Assembly: GCA_948470335.1 (NCBI GenBank)
Contig: CAOKOL010000033.1
Coordinates: 1 to 41,495, forward strand
Reading direction: 5' to 3'
DNA: 41,495 nt
Origin: an uncultured Lachnospiraceae bacterium
Lineage (GTDB): Bacteria; Bacillota; Clostridia; Lachnospirales; Lachnospiraceae
Each line of letters begins with the position of its first letter. The stretch's first letter is position 1. The position numbers were made by a program, and so were the translations under genes. Positions 15,782 through 24,776 of the stretch are shown here, one piece after another. The notes beneath the pieces were generated by a model, which was given only the letters and a program-made list of their open reading frames with translations, was not told the DNA's origin and made no database searches.

Positions 15782-16597
15782 TCAGTCTTCTCCGCTTCCA
15801 TTCTCAGCAAAATACCATTCCACCAGAATATAGGTCCGTTCCCTTGTGGTATCCGTCAGCGAACGGGTATAGCTTAACAGACGGCTGGACTCCGAACTGG
15901 CCAGCGCGGAATCCCGCTGTGCCTTTGCGTCTCTGTCCTTGATCCACTGGAGTTCCTCCTGCTTTAAAGCCTCCCCCTCATCCTCAGGCAGACTCCGCTT
16001 TAACGGAGGATAGATCCGGTTCAGCTCGTCGTCCCAGATCCGGTAGGCATAGTCCTGCGCCTCCTGCTTTTCCTTAATGGAAGTTCCTTCCATATTGCCG
16101 TAGATCCGGTTTACCTGCAGTTCAATATCCCCCAGATATTCCATATACCGTTCCCTTTCGGACAGCAGCATGGCAAGCAGCTCCTCCTCGGCATCCTCTG
16201 CGGCCAGCACCGCCTTCTGCTCGTCCGTCTCTTTTGTCACGGCAGTTTCTTCCTTCTCTGCCTGGGCCTTTGCCCACTCTCTGATCGGATATTCTTCCAA
16301 AACCTTTGCCATACCGGCCACCGCTTCGTCCATGATTCGTAGCGGACCATCCCCGTCGTCATCCTCCCGGGGTTCATCCTTCTCCGAAAAAATACCTTCC
16401 GGCCCGGTATCGACTCCCGGCGGCGCTTCCGTCGGCGTCTCCACAATCACCACCGGATTGTCCTGGTATCTGACGGCATCATAGCCGCCGGAAGCCAGAC
16501 TGGCATCCATATAAGCTTTCAGGCCGAGAGTGCTGGCTGTTCCCACACAGATTATCCCGCAGATCACACCGATTATTTTCATCCTTCTGGAAGTCAC
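15782..16597 (-). CDS. Membrane-anchored protein with LprI-like (DUF1311) domain
   Basis: The protein (about 271 aa) has one N-terminal membrane segment (IIGVICGIICVGTASTLGL), a Pro/Glu/Asp-rich linker (about 50-90), a Glu/Ala-rich probable coiled coil (about 100-160), and a C-terminal domain of the LprI/YecT type (DUF1311): YRIWDDELNRIYPPLKRSLPE, then KQEELQWIKDRDAKA. That family includes lysozyme inhibitors of Gram-negatives and mycobacteria, but the four cysteines of LprI are absent here, so inhibition is unproven. AAAGGAGG touches the ATG at 16601-16603 but is well spaced from the GTG at 16595-16597, which I use. The domain most likely faces outward. Confidence 0.75.
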   Translation of the reverse strand: MTSRRMKIIGVICGIICVGTASTLGLKAYMDASLASGGYDAVRYQDNPVVIVETPTEAPPGVDTGPEGIFSEKDEPREDDDGDGPLRIMDEAVAGMAKVLEEYPIREWAKAQAEKEETAVTKETDEQKAVLAAEDAEEELLAMLLSERERYMEYLGDIELQVNRIYGNMEGTSIKEKQEAQDYAYRIWDDELNRIYPPLKRSLPEDEGEALKQEELQWIKDRDAKAQRDSALASSESSRLLSYTRSLTDTTRERTYILVEWYFAENGSGED

Positions 16598-16688
16598 AGA
16601 CATCCTCCTTTCCTGAATCCCTGCTTTGCCAGGGCATTTTTCCGAACCTGTCTCAAACGCTGCAAATCACCGTGTCCGCCCAGCCTTT

Positions 16689-17165
16689 TTACTGCGCGGC
16701 CGGATCCGTCTCCCACGGACCGCAGTCCGCCGCACGGGTGGCCAGGCTGTCGCAGCGCTCATTCTGCGGGTGGCCGGCATGGCCCTTCACCCAGACAAAT
16801 TTCACCTCATGGTTTTTTTTCGCTTCCAAAAGCCGTTTCCACAGATCCACATTTTTTACCACTCCGTTTTGTCCCCGTTTCCAGCCCCGTTTCACCCAAC
16901 TGCCGATCCAGTCCTGGTTAAAGGCATTGACTAGATAAGCGGAATCCGAATAAAGGGTCACATGGCAGGGCCTGATCAGCGCTTCCAGTCCCGCAATCGC
17001 CGCCATCAGCTCCATCCGGTTATTCGTCGTCTTATAATAGCCGCAGGACAGCTCCCGCTCATGCAGCTCCCCTTTGGAATCCACATACTGCAGTACGGCT
17101 CCGTAGCCGCCGGGTCCGTCCGGATTTCCTCTGGCGGCCCCGTCCGTATAAATCGTTACATTCAT
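16689..17165 (-). CDS. rnhA: Ribonuclease HI
   Basis: RNase HI (158 aa) cuts the RNA strand of RNA-DNA hybrids. The catalytic set is present: Asp8 ([10 protein letters not shown]), Glu52 (NRMELMAAI), Asp74 ([10 protein letters not shown]) and Asp139 (NERCDSLA), plus the basic protrusion [16 protein letters not shown] and the flexible-loop His129 ([10 protein letters not shown]). The ATG at 17163-17165 has GAAGGAGGA seven bases upstream. The frame is open further upstream, but that stretch is the structured repeat and the end of the mutS-like gene, so it is not coding. Read after the mutS-like gene in the same direction. Confidence 0.97.
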   Translation of the reverse strand: MNVTIYTDGAARGNPDGPGGYGAVLQYVDSKGELHERELSCGYYKTTNNRMELMAAIAGLEALIRPCHVTLYSDSAYLVNAFNQDWIGSWVKRGWKRGQNGVVKNVDLWKRLLEAKKNHEVKFVWVKGHAGHPQNERCDSLATRAADCGPWETDPAAQ

Positions 17166-17184
17166 CCAGTGTCCTCCTTCATTC

Positions 17185-17274
17185 AGTTCCGCAGCTCCCC
17201 TCCCAAGCCCCTTAAACCGGGAGAATTTCCAGCCACTAAAGTGTCTGTCATTCAAAGCTTCCACTCTCCGGTTT
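17185..17274 (-). repeat. Hairpin repeat copy between the mutS-like gene and rnhA
   Basis: 17185-17249 matches the rightmost two thirds of the 104-bp element at the window end (same GTTGCGG-type end next to the ribosome binding site, GGGGCTTGGGAGGG, CTCCC, apical hairpin). The apical stem is CAG-a-CAC-ttta-GTG-g-CTG instead of CAG-a-CGC-ttca-GCG-g-CTG, a compensated change. The opposite outer arm, AAACCGG-a-GAG on the minus strand, is supplied by the last codons of the mutS-like gene (17264-17274) and pairs with CTCCCGGTTT (17214-17223). Confidence 0.75.
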
Positions 17275-18925
17275 CCACAAAACGGCCTGCCGCTTCTTCC
17301 GCTTCCTCTATGATCTGATTGTCATAGCCCATCAGTTTCAAAAGCTTGATCGCATTCCGTGTCATGGCCCGCCCCGGCATCAGCCTGTAGGGAAAATAAA
17401 TGTCCTGGTCGTTTACTTCTTCTTCAAAATGATAATTGTGATAGATTCCTTCCAGCAGGCGGGTCAGCTCGATATCATGAGTCGCCGCAAAACACAGCAC
17501 CTGCCTGCCGGGCAGATTTTTCAGAATCTGTGCGGAGGCGGCAATTCGCTCCACCGTGTTGGTGCCTCTTAACACCTCGTCTATAAAACAGAGCACCGGC
17601 GCCCCCGTACCGGCCTGGTCCAGAATCCGCTTCAGCGCCCGGATCTCCACAATATAATAACTTTCCGCTCCCCGGATATCGTCCCGCAGCGCCATGGAGG
17701 AATAAATTTTATAAAAACTGCCCTGATAAGAATCCGCCGGACAGGTCACAATGGTCTGGGCAAACAGGGCGTTTATGGCCGCCGTCTTTAAAAACGTGGA
17801 TTTTCCCGAAGCATTGGAACCGGTCAGCAGCACGCATGTATCTTCGTCGAGGCTGTTCTTCACCGGGTCCGTAATCAGCGGATGATACATATTCCGGCTG
17901 CGGTACTGCAGCGGGCCGGCGTCTGCAAACTCCGGCACGGCATAGGCGTCCAGGCTTTCCCTGTAAGATGCCGCCGCAAAACAGCTTTCCAGCATCCCAA
18001 GCGATTCATACAGCACGGCGGCTTCCTGCTGGTGTGCCGCCACAAAGCCGCGCACCGTCTCGAAGGCGATCAGATCTATATGAAACAGAATACGCACATA
18101 ATCCATAATCATGTCCGCCAGAGAGCCGGAAAGGGTCTCCTGATATTTAATCACCCTGGCATACTTTTTCACTTTCAGAAACACGGCGCCCGCCTGATAA
18201 GCCTGCTGCCCCAGTTCGCTCAGCTCTCCCGTACACAGAGGACTTAAAGCCCTGGATGCCTCCGCCATGGCCAGCAGATAGCCGATGCAGGAAAAAAAGC
18301 TTTCCACCTCCGCTTTTTTGCTGTAATACGTATAAACATTCAGAACAACCATCCCCACCGATGCCATAATAAACACCGAGGGATTCCATAAAACACCGGC
18401 AGCCGCGCCGATCAGGGCGAATGCCTGTATCCAGTGCCTTGCCGCGCTGCTGCCCGGCAGCTCGGCAAACCGGAAAATATAGTCCGCCAGCGCAATCCGG
18501 CGCACACGGCCCATCCGGCAGAATTCCAGTTCGATCTGCTCCCGCCCTTCCTGGTTTTGCTGAAACCAGCCAATCAGTCGGTTCCGTCTCTCGGCTTCCT
18601 GCCTGTCGAAAAAGGGGGTGCGCAGCAGATAATACAGATACTCCTCCCCCACGGAGGACCAGGTATGGTTCACCAGACGAAACACATCGTCCATATCCAG
18701 ATCGTTCCAGGTGATATCGTCGATATAAAACCCGCATTCTTCCCGCCTGCGGTTAAAATAATGGGAAATACGCTCAAATTCTTCCCAGGTGTATTCCCTT
18801 GCGGGAACGCTGCCCCATCCGGCCCGAAGCCGCAGCTTTAAATCGCTCAGCCGTTTTTTCTTCTGAATATAACCGTACAGCGCAGCCGCAGCCAAAACCG
18901 CGATTGCCGCCAGTCCAAATTCCAT
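17252..18925 (-). CDS. Membrane-anchored MutS-like ATPase
   Basis: The C-terminal third of this 557-residue protein is a MutS family ATPase: Walker [10 protein letters not shown] (about 366-375), Walker [13 protein letters not shown] (about 443-453), and the signature FAATHDIEL. The core before it resembles MutS lever/clamp helices. There is no mismatch-recognition domain and no Smr nuclease. Instead there is a hydrophobic N-terminal helix (residues 4-19) and two more hydrophobic stretches near 165-205, so it appears membrane bound. Such membrane MutS-like proteins occur in Clostridia and Bacteroidetes but their function is unknown; calling this mismatch repair would be unsupported. It follows punA and precedes rnhA. 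Confidence 0.85.
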   Translation of the reverse strand: MEFGLAAIAVLAAAALYGYIQKKKRLSDLKLRLRAGWGSVPAREYTWEEFERISHYFNRRREECGFYIDDITWNDLDMDDVFRLVNHTWSSVGEEYLYYLLRTPFFDRQEAERRNRLIGWFQQNQEGREQIELEFCRMGRVRRIALADYIFRFAELPGSSAARHWIQAFALIGAAAGVLWNPSVFIMASVGMVVLNVYTYYSKKAEVESFFSCIGYLLAMAEASRALSPLCTGELSELGQQAYQAGAVFLKVKKYARVIKYQETLSGSLADMIMDYVRILFHIDLIAFETVRGFVAAHQQEAAVLYESLGMLESCFAAASYRESLDAYAVPEFADAGPLQYRSRNMYHPLITDPVKNSLDEDTCVLLTGSNASGKSTFLKTAAINALFAQTIVTCPADSYQGSFYKIYSSMALRDDIRGAESYYIVEIRALKRILDQAGTGAPVLCFIDEVLRGTNTVERIAASAQILKNLPGRQVLCFAATHDIELTRLLEGIYHNYHFEEEVNDQDIYFPYRLMPGRAMTRNAIKLLKLMGYDNQIIEEAEEAAGRFVETGEWKL

Positions 18926-19011
18926 ATGTCCTATCTCCCGGGCTAATCAGCCTCCGTCGTCTTATCATCCGGCAGACGATCCTGCCGGCAGTCTCTTTGG
19001 ATTTGCCGTAC

Positions 19012-19839
19012 TCAGCCGCCCATCCGGCCGATGGCTGCCGTCACCAGCTTCGCAAACTGCCCCGACACCTGATCTGCGGTCTGCTGTACTTCCTCGTGAT
19101 TCAGCGGCCGGTCGGTCATGCCGCAGCCCAAGTTGGTAATACAGGATATGCCGCAGACTTGCATTCCCATATGATTGGCCGCCATCGCCTCACAGGCCGT
19201 ACTCATCCCCACCGCATCCGCACCCAGAAGACGGGCCATCTTTACCTCATGGGGCGTCTCATAGGCAGGGCCGCCAAACTGGAGATACACGCCCTCCGCC
19301 AGAGGCACGGCCGTTTCTTTTGCCGTCTTTCGCAGAATCTCCTGTAATGCACAGTCATATACCCGGCTCATATCCGGGAAACGGGTTCCCAGCTCCTCCG
19401 GATTTTCCCCCCGCAGCGGAGAGGGCACAAAGGAAGCAATATGATCCGTAATCATCATCAGGGCGCCCCCGGCAAATTCAGGGCGCAGTCCGCCGGCCGC
19501 ATTGGTCAGAAACAAAATTTCCGCCCCCATCAGCTTCATCAGCCGGACGGGCAGCACCACATCCGTCATATCATAACCTTCATAATAATGGACGCGTCCC
19601 TGCATCATCACCGTCGGAACCCCTTCCACACAGGCGAACAGAAACCGCCCCTGATGTCCCAGCACCGTAGATATGGGAAAACCCGGAATCTCCTCATAGG
19701 GAATGGAAGCTTCCACCTGAAACCGGCCCGCGAAATCGCCCAGACCAGACCCCAGCACAAGGGCCACACGGGGCGTAAAGGGCAGCCGCTCTTTCACCGC
19801 CTCATAACAATGCTGCAACTTTTCATAAACAGGATTCAT
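19012..19839 (-). CDS. punA: Purine nucleoside phosphorylase (trimeric, PNP I type)
   Basis: The 275-residue enzyme cleaves inosine and guanosine with phosphate to base and ribose 1-phosphate. It has the phosphate-binding GSGLGDFAG, the GFPISTVLGHQGRF loop, MQGRVHYYEGYDM, the LTNAAGG motif, and the purine-binding GPAYETPHEV...GADAVGMSTACEAMAANHMG with catalytic Glu and Asn (TNLGCG). GGAGGAGGA lies before the ATG. Its 5' leader contains a large hairpin, listed separately. Confidence 0.96.
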   Translation of the reverse strand: MNPVYEKLQHCYEAVKERLPFTPRVALVLGSGLGDFAGRFQVEASIPYEEIPGFPISTVLGHQGRFLFACVEGVPTVMMQGRVHYYEGYDMTDVVLPVRLMKLMGAEILFLTNAAGGLRPEFAGGALMMITDHIASFVPSPLRGENPEELGTRFPDMSRVYDCALQEILRKTAKETAVPLAEGVYLQFGGPAYETPHEVKMARLLGADAVGMSTACEAMAANHMGMQVCGISCITNLGCGMTDRPLNHEEVQQTADQVSGQFAKLVTAAIGRMGG

Positions 19840-19867
19840 TACGGCTCCTCCTCCAAATGCTTATGAT

Positions 19868-19915
19868 GTACACCTGGAGTCTCGCAGACTTGATTTGGTG
19901 AGATTCCGGGCGTAC
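19868..19915 (-). promoter_or_regulatory. Structured 5' leader of punA
   Basis: On the minus strand, 16-nt arms at 19900-19915 and 19868-19883 (GTACGCCCGGAATCTC and GAGACTCCAGGTGTAC) form an imperfect stem with two mismatches and a 16-nt loop. It ends 28 nt before the punA start. It lacks the conserved core of purine riboswitches and has no T run, so neither that class nor a terminator fits. An extended -10 (TGGTATAAT, TATAAT at about 19940-19946) lies just upstream. Confidence 0.55.
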
Positions 19916-20052
19916 AGTATGATAGGAATACCTGTCAATATTATACCATACATTCCCTGACAGTGGCAGAAAAAAACAAAATCGAAAGAAAATATTAAAC
20001 TATTGAAACAATTTCCGCTTCTGTATCGATGCCGTCGTTTTGCGGAAAAAAC

Positions 20053-21081
20053 CTACAGCAGTTCCGCCATATCGCACATAAGCCGCTCGCTGTCCTCCCA
20101 GCCCAGACAGGGATCCGTAATGGATCTGCCATAGATATGCTCGCCGATCTTCTGGCATCCTTCCTCGATATAGCTCTCGATCATCACGCCTTTGATCAGC
20201 CCTTTTACCTCTCGGCTGTGCCGGCAGCTATGGAGCACTTCTTTTACGATGCGGATCTGTTCTTTATACTGTTTTCCCGAATTGGAATGATTGGCATCCA
20301 CGATGCAGGCCGGATTTTGATACTCCTTTTTCCGATACATTTCCACCAGGCGGATCAGATCTTCATAATGATAATTCGGAATATTCTGCCCATGCTTATT
20401 GGTGGCGCCGCGGAGAATGGTATGCACCAGCTCATTGCCGTCGGTATGCACCTCCCAGCCCCGGAAAATAAAGGAATGCCCGTGCTGGCCCGCCGTCACG
20501 GAATTCATCATAACGGACAGATCTCCGCTGGTGGGATTTTTCATGCCCACCGGTACATTGATGCCGCTGGCTGTCAGGCGGTGCTGCTGATTTTCCACGG
20601 AACGGGCGCCCACCGCCACATAAGACAGCACATCGGACAGATACCAGAAGTTTTCCGGATACAGCATCTCGTCCGCCGGCGGCAGCCCGGACTCCCGGAT
20701 GGCTCTCATATGCAGCTTGCGGATCGCCAGAACGCCGGCCAGCAGATCCGGTTTTTTTTCCGGGTCCGGCTGGTGCAGAATTCCCTTGTAGCCTTCTCCC
20801 GTAGTACGGGGTTTATTGGTATAAATTCTGGGCACCAGAACCAGCTTGTCCTTCACCTTCTCCTGCAGCCTGGCCAGACGGCCGATATAATCGCAGACCG
20901 CGTCCTCCCGGTCCGCCGAGCAGGGACCTATAATCACCAGAAGCCGGGAATCCTCCCCGGTAAAGATTCTGCGGATGATCTCATCCCGCTCCGCCTTTAC
21001 CGCTTTCAGCTCCTCCGGCATGGGAAACTGTTCTTTAATCTCTGCCGGAACCGGCAGCCTCTGAATAAAATTGAAACTCAT
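20053..21081 (-). CDS. aroF: 3-deoxy-7-phosphoheptulonate synthase
   Basis: DAHP synthase (342 aa from the preferred start) condenses phosphoenolpyruvate and erythrose 4-phosphate, the first step of aromatic amino acid synthesis. It is the E. coli AroF/G/H-like class I-alpha type: IIGPCSADREDAV, LVPRIYTNKPRTTGEGYKG, GARSVENQQHR, VGMKNPTSGD, and IVDANHSNSGK with metal ligands. The N-terminal extension typical of feedback-regulated forms is present. The ATG at 21079-21081 follows AAAGGA; an upstream in-frame ATG at 21112-21114 falls in the promoter -10 box, so it is rejected. Confidence 0.96.
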   Translation of the reverse strand: MSFNFIQRLPVPAEIKEQFPMPEELKAVKAERDEIIRRIFTGEDSRLLVIIGPCSADREDAVCDYIGRLARLQEKVKDKLVLVPRIYTNKPRTTGEGYKGILHQPDPEKKPDLLAGVLAIRKLHMRAIRESGLPPADEMLYPENFWYLSDVLSYVAVGARSVENQQHRLTASGINVPVGMKNPTSGDLSVMMNSVTAGQHGHSFIFRGWEVHTDGNELVHTILRGATNKHGQNIPNYHYEDLIRLVEMYRKKEYQNPACIVDANHSNSGKQYKEQIRIVKEVLHSCRHSREVKGLIKGVMIESYIEEGCQKIGEHIYGRSITDPCLGWEDSERLMCDMAELL

Positions 21082-21113
21082 TGCATATTTATTCCTTTCC
21101 CGATAATGGGACA

Positions 21114-21142
21114 ATTATAATACATTTACAGGCCGCAAACAA
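21114..21142 (-). promoter_or_regulatory. Promoter of aroF
   Basis: Minus-strand TTGTTT (21137-21142), 17-bp spacer, TATAAT (21114-21119). The leader is about 30 nt, too short for a T-box or other attenuator. Confidence 0.8.
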
Positions 21143-21179
21143 GAAAGAATTTGCCCCAATCTGGATTTTTTTCAACGGG

Positions 21180-21190
21180 TATACTATAAT
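21180..21190 (+). promoter_or_regulatory. Possible -10 region of the SNF2 gene
   Basis: Overlapping TATACT (21180-21185) and TATAAT (21185-21190) lie about 100 bp before the start. No convincing -35 box is seen. Confidence 0.4.
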
Positions 21191-21288
21191 ATCCCCATAG
21201 ACAACGGACAGTGCGAACAGGGAAATCGGGAAAAACGAGAGCACGCCGGCAGTTTTTTCGGCGGGCGCCGCAAAGCAGAGGAGCGCAT

Positions 21289-24200
21289 ATGAAATTAACC
21301 CAGGACAGAATCCAACAGGCCGCAGAAAACAAAGACGTCTTTTCTGCCGGAAAAACTCTGTACGAACAAGAAAAAACCGATATCAGTAAAATCGACAGTT
21401 TCTGGAAAAACGAAGTTTATATCACCGCGTCCGTCCATGAAACCGACACGGCCGGAAAGGAATCCGTTTACCGGACAAGAATCTTTCTGAAAAACGATGC
21501 CGTGGACAACTGCCTGTGCAGTTGCCGGAAACAGGAAGCGAAAGGACGGCTGTGCCGGCACGGTGTCGCGGCAGCCCTGGCCTATCTGGAACAGATCCGG
21601 GGGCAGGGACAGCGGCCTGCCGTTACCTCCCCGCAGATCCGCAGAATGCTGGACGGCTATCTGAACCGGGAAAAATCCCGGATTCTGTCCGAGGAAAACA
21701 GCACGCCCCTCCGTCTTTTCCCCTGCCTCTCCGTCAGAAACGGCCAGTGTTTCCTCTCCCTGAAAACAGACGCCGCCGGCAGGCAGTATCCCGTCAGAGA
21801 GCTGCATGCCTTTGCCCGTGCCGTGGAAACCGGCGCCTGGCTGTCCTACGGAAAAAACGCGGGTTTTTATCACGGCATTGACGCCTTTGCGCCTGACAGC
21901 CGGGAACTGGTCAGAATGGTGCGTACCATGATTCAGGAGGAACAGCAGCATTCCGGTCCTGTCCATGGCAGAACCACTGAGCGCCGGCCGAAAAACGGCG
22001 CCGGCCCGGATGAACTTCCCGTCAGCAGAAGCCGCATAGATGCCTTTTTGCGCCTGTTCACAGACAGACAACTGGAAATCGGAAATGCAAAAGGCGGCAC
22101 GGCAGCATATACGGTCAGAGAAGCAGACCCGGCCCTCAAAGTGATGATCGGACTGCTTCCCGGAAACGGCGCGGCAGTCTGGCTGGAGACAGGGGGAAAA
22201 GGCAGCGGACCGGAAATGTTCTCGTCATGGAGGCGCATTTTTCTGGTTTCGGAAGAAGAAAGAATCCTTTACTGCTGCAGCGAAGCCTATTCCGGCGACA
22301 TGTATATTTTTCTGGACAGTCTGCTTAACAGAAGCGAGGCAGAACGGCAGGAAGATCTGCGTCTGGCCGCACTGTCAGGCCTGGCCGGCCGCCGGGATAA
22401 CGGCTGTTCCTTTATCGGAAAGCGGGAACTGCCCGCCTTTCTGGCCCGGGTTCTGCCTGTTTTGCAGCGGCACTGCCAGGTAGCGCCGGCTGCCGGACAG
22501 ACACAGCCTGGCCATGCTCTGGCCGCGCTGATTCCCGCACCATTGGAGGCTTCCTTTTCTGTCGACAGCCCCGGTCCCAATGTGCTTACGCTGTCCGTTA
22601 CTTACCGCTACGGAGAAATCAGCTTTTCGCCTCTTGACCAGAAGCATCCCGCTCTCAGCTACCGTGATGAAGCCAGGGAACTGAAAATCAGCCATATTTT
22701 AAAACGGTATTTTAAAGAGCGGTATTTCGGCACCAGCCAGTTCGTTATCGAAAAAGACGCCGAAGGGCTTTATCTGTTCCTGTCCGAAGGCCTGCGCCGG
22801 CTGGAAGCGGAAGGACAAACGGCGCTTTCCCCCGCTGCCGCAGCCCTTGCAATCCGGCCCATGCCGCCGGTTCAGGTAAATTTAACGTTAAAAGGAAAAT
22901 GGCTTCAACTGGAAGTTGATCTGGAAGGGTTAAGCCCGGAAGATATCCGAAATATTCTGACCCGGTATGAGCAGAAAAAACCCTATTATCAGAAAAAAGA
23001 CGGCACGTTTCTCTCTGTCAGCCAGGAAAGCGCCCATACGCTGTGGGCGCTGTATCAGGGAGCGGAAGACAGAGCCACCGCCGGCCGCTCTTTTCTGCTT
23101 CCGGCCGGCCGGCTCTGGTATGTAAACTGGCTTCTTGCCCAGGATCACCGCGCCGTAAAAACCACCGATGACTACGTGGACCGGCTTTTCGATTCCCTGA
23201 ATCATGGTACGGAACAGCCGCAGGGGATGAAGCATAACAGTGAAAACAGCGATAAGCACCTCCCGGTGCCGGATTCCTTCGCCCACATCCTGCGCCCCTA
23301 CCAGCAGACAGGCTTTCACTGGCTGGTCTCTCTGGACCGGCTGGGCTTCGGCGGAATTCTGGCCGACGATATGGGGCTTGGAAAAACCATTCAGATTCTT
23401 GCGCTGTTGGTGTCTGAAAAGGAAAGAAATCCCGATGAACACAGCCAGTCTCTGGTGGTCTGCCCTTCCTCCCTGGTTTTTAACTGGGAACAGGAATGCC
23501 GCCGCTTCGCCCCTTCCCTGAACGTGGCCGCAGTCACCGGAAACAGCCAAAACAGACAGGATCTGCTGGAACAGGCCGGGGACTTTGACCTGCTGATTAC
23601 CTCCTATGACCTGCTGAAAAGAGACGCTCTTTTGTACCGGTCCTTCCGGTTTCGCTATCAGATTATCGACGAGGCCCAGTATATCAAAAATAAAAAGACC
23701 CAGTGCGCGAAAGCAGTCAAATCCGTCTTTTCCGTCACCCGCTTTGCCCTTACCGGCACACCTGTGGAAAACCGGCTGGGAGAGCTGTGGAGTATTTTCG
23801 ATTATCTGATGCCGGGTTTTCTGTTTACTTACGGCCGTTTTAAAGAATTGTTTGAGAATCCGCTGACCAGGGAAGAAAGCGGGGAAGCGCTGTCACGGCT
23901 TCTGGCGCTGACACAGCCCTTTATCCTGCGGCGGCTCAAAAAAGACGTGCTTACGGAACTGCCGGACAAGATGGAAACCGTCGTGTATACGCCCCTTGAA
24001 GGTGAACAGAAAAAGCTTTACACGGCGGCAGCTTTCCGGCTGAAAACAGCACTGGAGCAGGAGGAAGAAACCCAGATTCAGACAAACCGGTTCCGGATCC
24101 TGGCCCAGCTTACCAGACTGCGGCAGATCTGCTGCGATCCGTCGCTGTACTATAAAAATTATAAAGGAGAATCCGCAAAGCTGTCCGCCTGTCTGGAGCT

Positions 24201-24699
24201 GATGGAAAACACCATGGCCGGCGGACACAGACTGCTGGTTTTCTCCCAGTTTGCTTCCATGCTGAACATCATCGAAGGGAAATTAAAGGAACTGGACATT
24301 CCTTATTATATGCTGACGGGAGATACCTCTGCCGAAGACCGAGCCCGGATGACCGCCGGTTTCGGACAGGATGAGGTGCAGGTATTTCTGATTTCCCTGA
24401 AAGCCGGCGGCGTAGGACTGAACCTGGCCGCCGCAGACGTGGTGATCCACTATGACCCCTGGTGGAACGCCGCCGCCCAGAATCAGGCCACCGACCGGGC
24501 TCACCGGCTGGGCCAGAAAAATACGGTGATGGTATATAAAATGATTGCAAAAGATACGATAGAAGAAAATATTTTAAAACTGCAGGCCGCCAAGCAGCGG
24601 CTGGCAGAACAGGTGATCGGCGCCAGAGAAACTGCCGGACCGCCCCTCTCGAAAAACGAATTGCTGCAGATGCTGGAAATTCAGGAAGACATGCTGTAA
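21289..24699 (+). CDS. SNF2-family DNA translocase with SWIM zinc finger
   Basis: The 1,136-residue protein is a bacterial Swi2/Snf2-type ATPase. A SWIM zinc finger comes first (Cys77-x-Cys79 ... Cys89-x-His91), then a long bacterial SNF2-associated region, then the two RecA-like domains: GILADDMGLGKTIQIL (motif I, about 695-708), CPSSLVFNWEQE, IIDEAQYIKN (DEAQ box, about 792), FALTGTPVENRLGELWSIFDYL, and the helicase C-terminal motifs LISLKAGGVGLNLAAADVVIHYDPWWN and TDRAHRLGQ (about 1067). Such proteins move on double-stranded DNA and remodel bound proteins; a specific role in Clostridia is unknown. AGAGGAG lies six bases before the ATG. It is alone on the plus strand, convergent with the CotH gene. 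Confidence 0.93.
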   Translation: MKLTQDRIQQAAENKDVFSAGKTLYEQEKTDISKIDSFWKNEVYITASVHETDTAGKESVYRTRIFLKNDAVDNCLCSCRKQEAKGRLCRHGVAAALAYLEQIRGQGQRPAVTSPQIRRMLDGYLNREKSRILSEENSTPLRLFPCLSVRNGQCFLSLKTDAAGRQYPVRELHAFARAVETGAWLSYGKNAGFYHGIDAFAPDSRELVRMVRTMIQEEQQHSGPVHGRTTERRPKNGAGPDELPVSRSRIDAFLRLFTDRQLEIGNAKGGTAAYTVREADPALKVMIGLLPGNGAAVWLETGGKGSGPEMFSSWRRIFLVSEEERILYCCSEAYSGDMYIFLDSLLNRSEAERQEDLRLAALSGLAGRRDNGCSFIGKRELPAFLARVLPVLQRHCQVAPAAGQTQPGHALAALIPAPLEASFSVDSPGPNVLTLSVTYRYGEISFSPLDQKHPALSYRDEARELKISHILKRYFKERYFGTSQFVIEKDAEGLYLFLSEGLRRLEAEGQTALSPAAAALAIRPMPPVQVNLTLKGKWLQLEVDLEGLSPEDIRNILTRYEQKKPYYQKKDGTFLSVSQESAHTLWALYQGAEDRATAGRSFLLPAGRLWYVNWLLAQDHRAVKTTDDYVDRLFDSLNHGTEQPQGMKHNSENSDKHLPVPDSFAHILRPYQQTGFHWLVSLDRLGFGGILADDMGLGKTIQILALLVSEKERNPDEHSQSLVVCPSSLVFNWEQECRRFAPSLNVAAVTGNSQNRQDLLEQAGDFDLLITSYDLLKRDALLYRSFRFRYQIIDEAQYIKNKKTQCAKAVKSVFSVTRFALTGTPVENRLGELWSIFDYLMPGFLFTYGRFKELFENPLTREESGEALSRLLALTQPFILRRLKKDVLTELPDKMETVVYTPLEGEQKKLYTAAAFRLKTALEQEEETQIQTNRFRILAQLTRLRQICCDPSLYYKNYKGESAKLSACLELMENTMAGGHRLLVFSQFASMLNIIEGKLKELDIPYYMLTGDTSAEDRARMTAGFGQDEVQVFLISLKAGGVGLNLAAADVVIHYDPWWNAAAQNQATDRAHRLGQKNTVMVYKMIAKDTIEENILKLQAAKQRLAEQVIGARETAGPPLSKNELLQMLEIQEDML

Positions 24700-24776
24700 A
24701 TCCGGCGGACCCTGTTCGCTGCCGCCATGCAGAACACCCCCGCAGCGGCGGCGCATTTTGCCGGGGACTGCGCAAA

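Noticed and set aside
15782..16597. Calling the LprI-like protein a lysozyme inhibitor
   Set aside because: Only the general DUF1311 pattern is present and the structural cysteines of characterised inhibitors are missing.
16625..16650. Small hairpin CCCTG/CAGGG followed by T residues upstream of the LprI-like gene
   Set aside because: It faces the plus strand, where no gene lies upstream, and the stem is only five base pairs.
17166..17264. Upstream extension of the rnhA frame by 33 codons
   Set aside because: The stretch is the structured repeat and overlaps the end of the mutS-like gene; a perfect ribosome binding site marks the ATG at 17165.
19860..19946. Purine riboswitch before punA
   Set aside because: The three-way junction and its conserved core bases are not present; only one long imperfect hairpin is seen.
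20029..21120. 363-codon plus-strand frame opposite aroF
   Set aside because: Shadow of a clear DAHP synthase gene; no translation signal.
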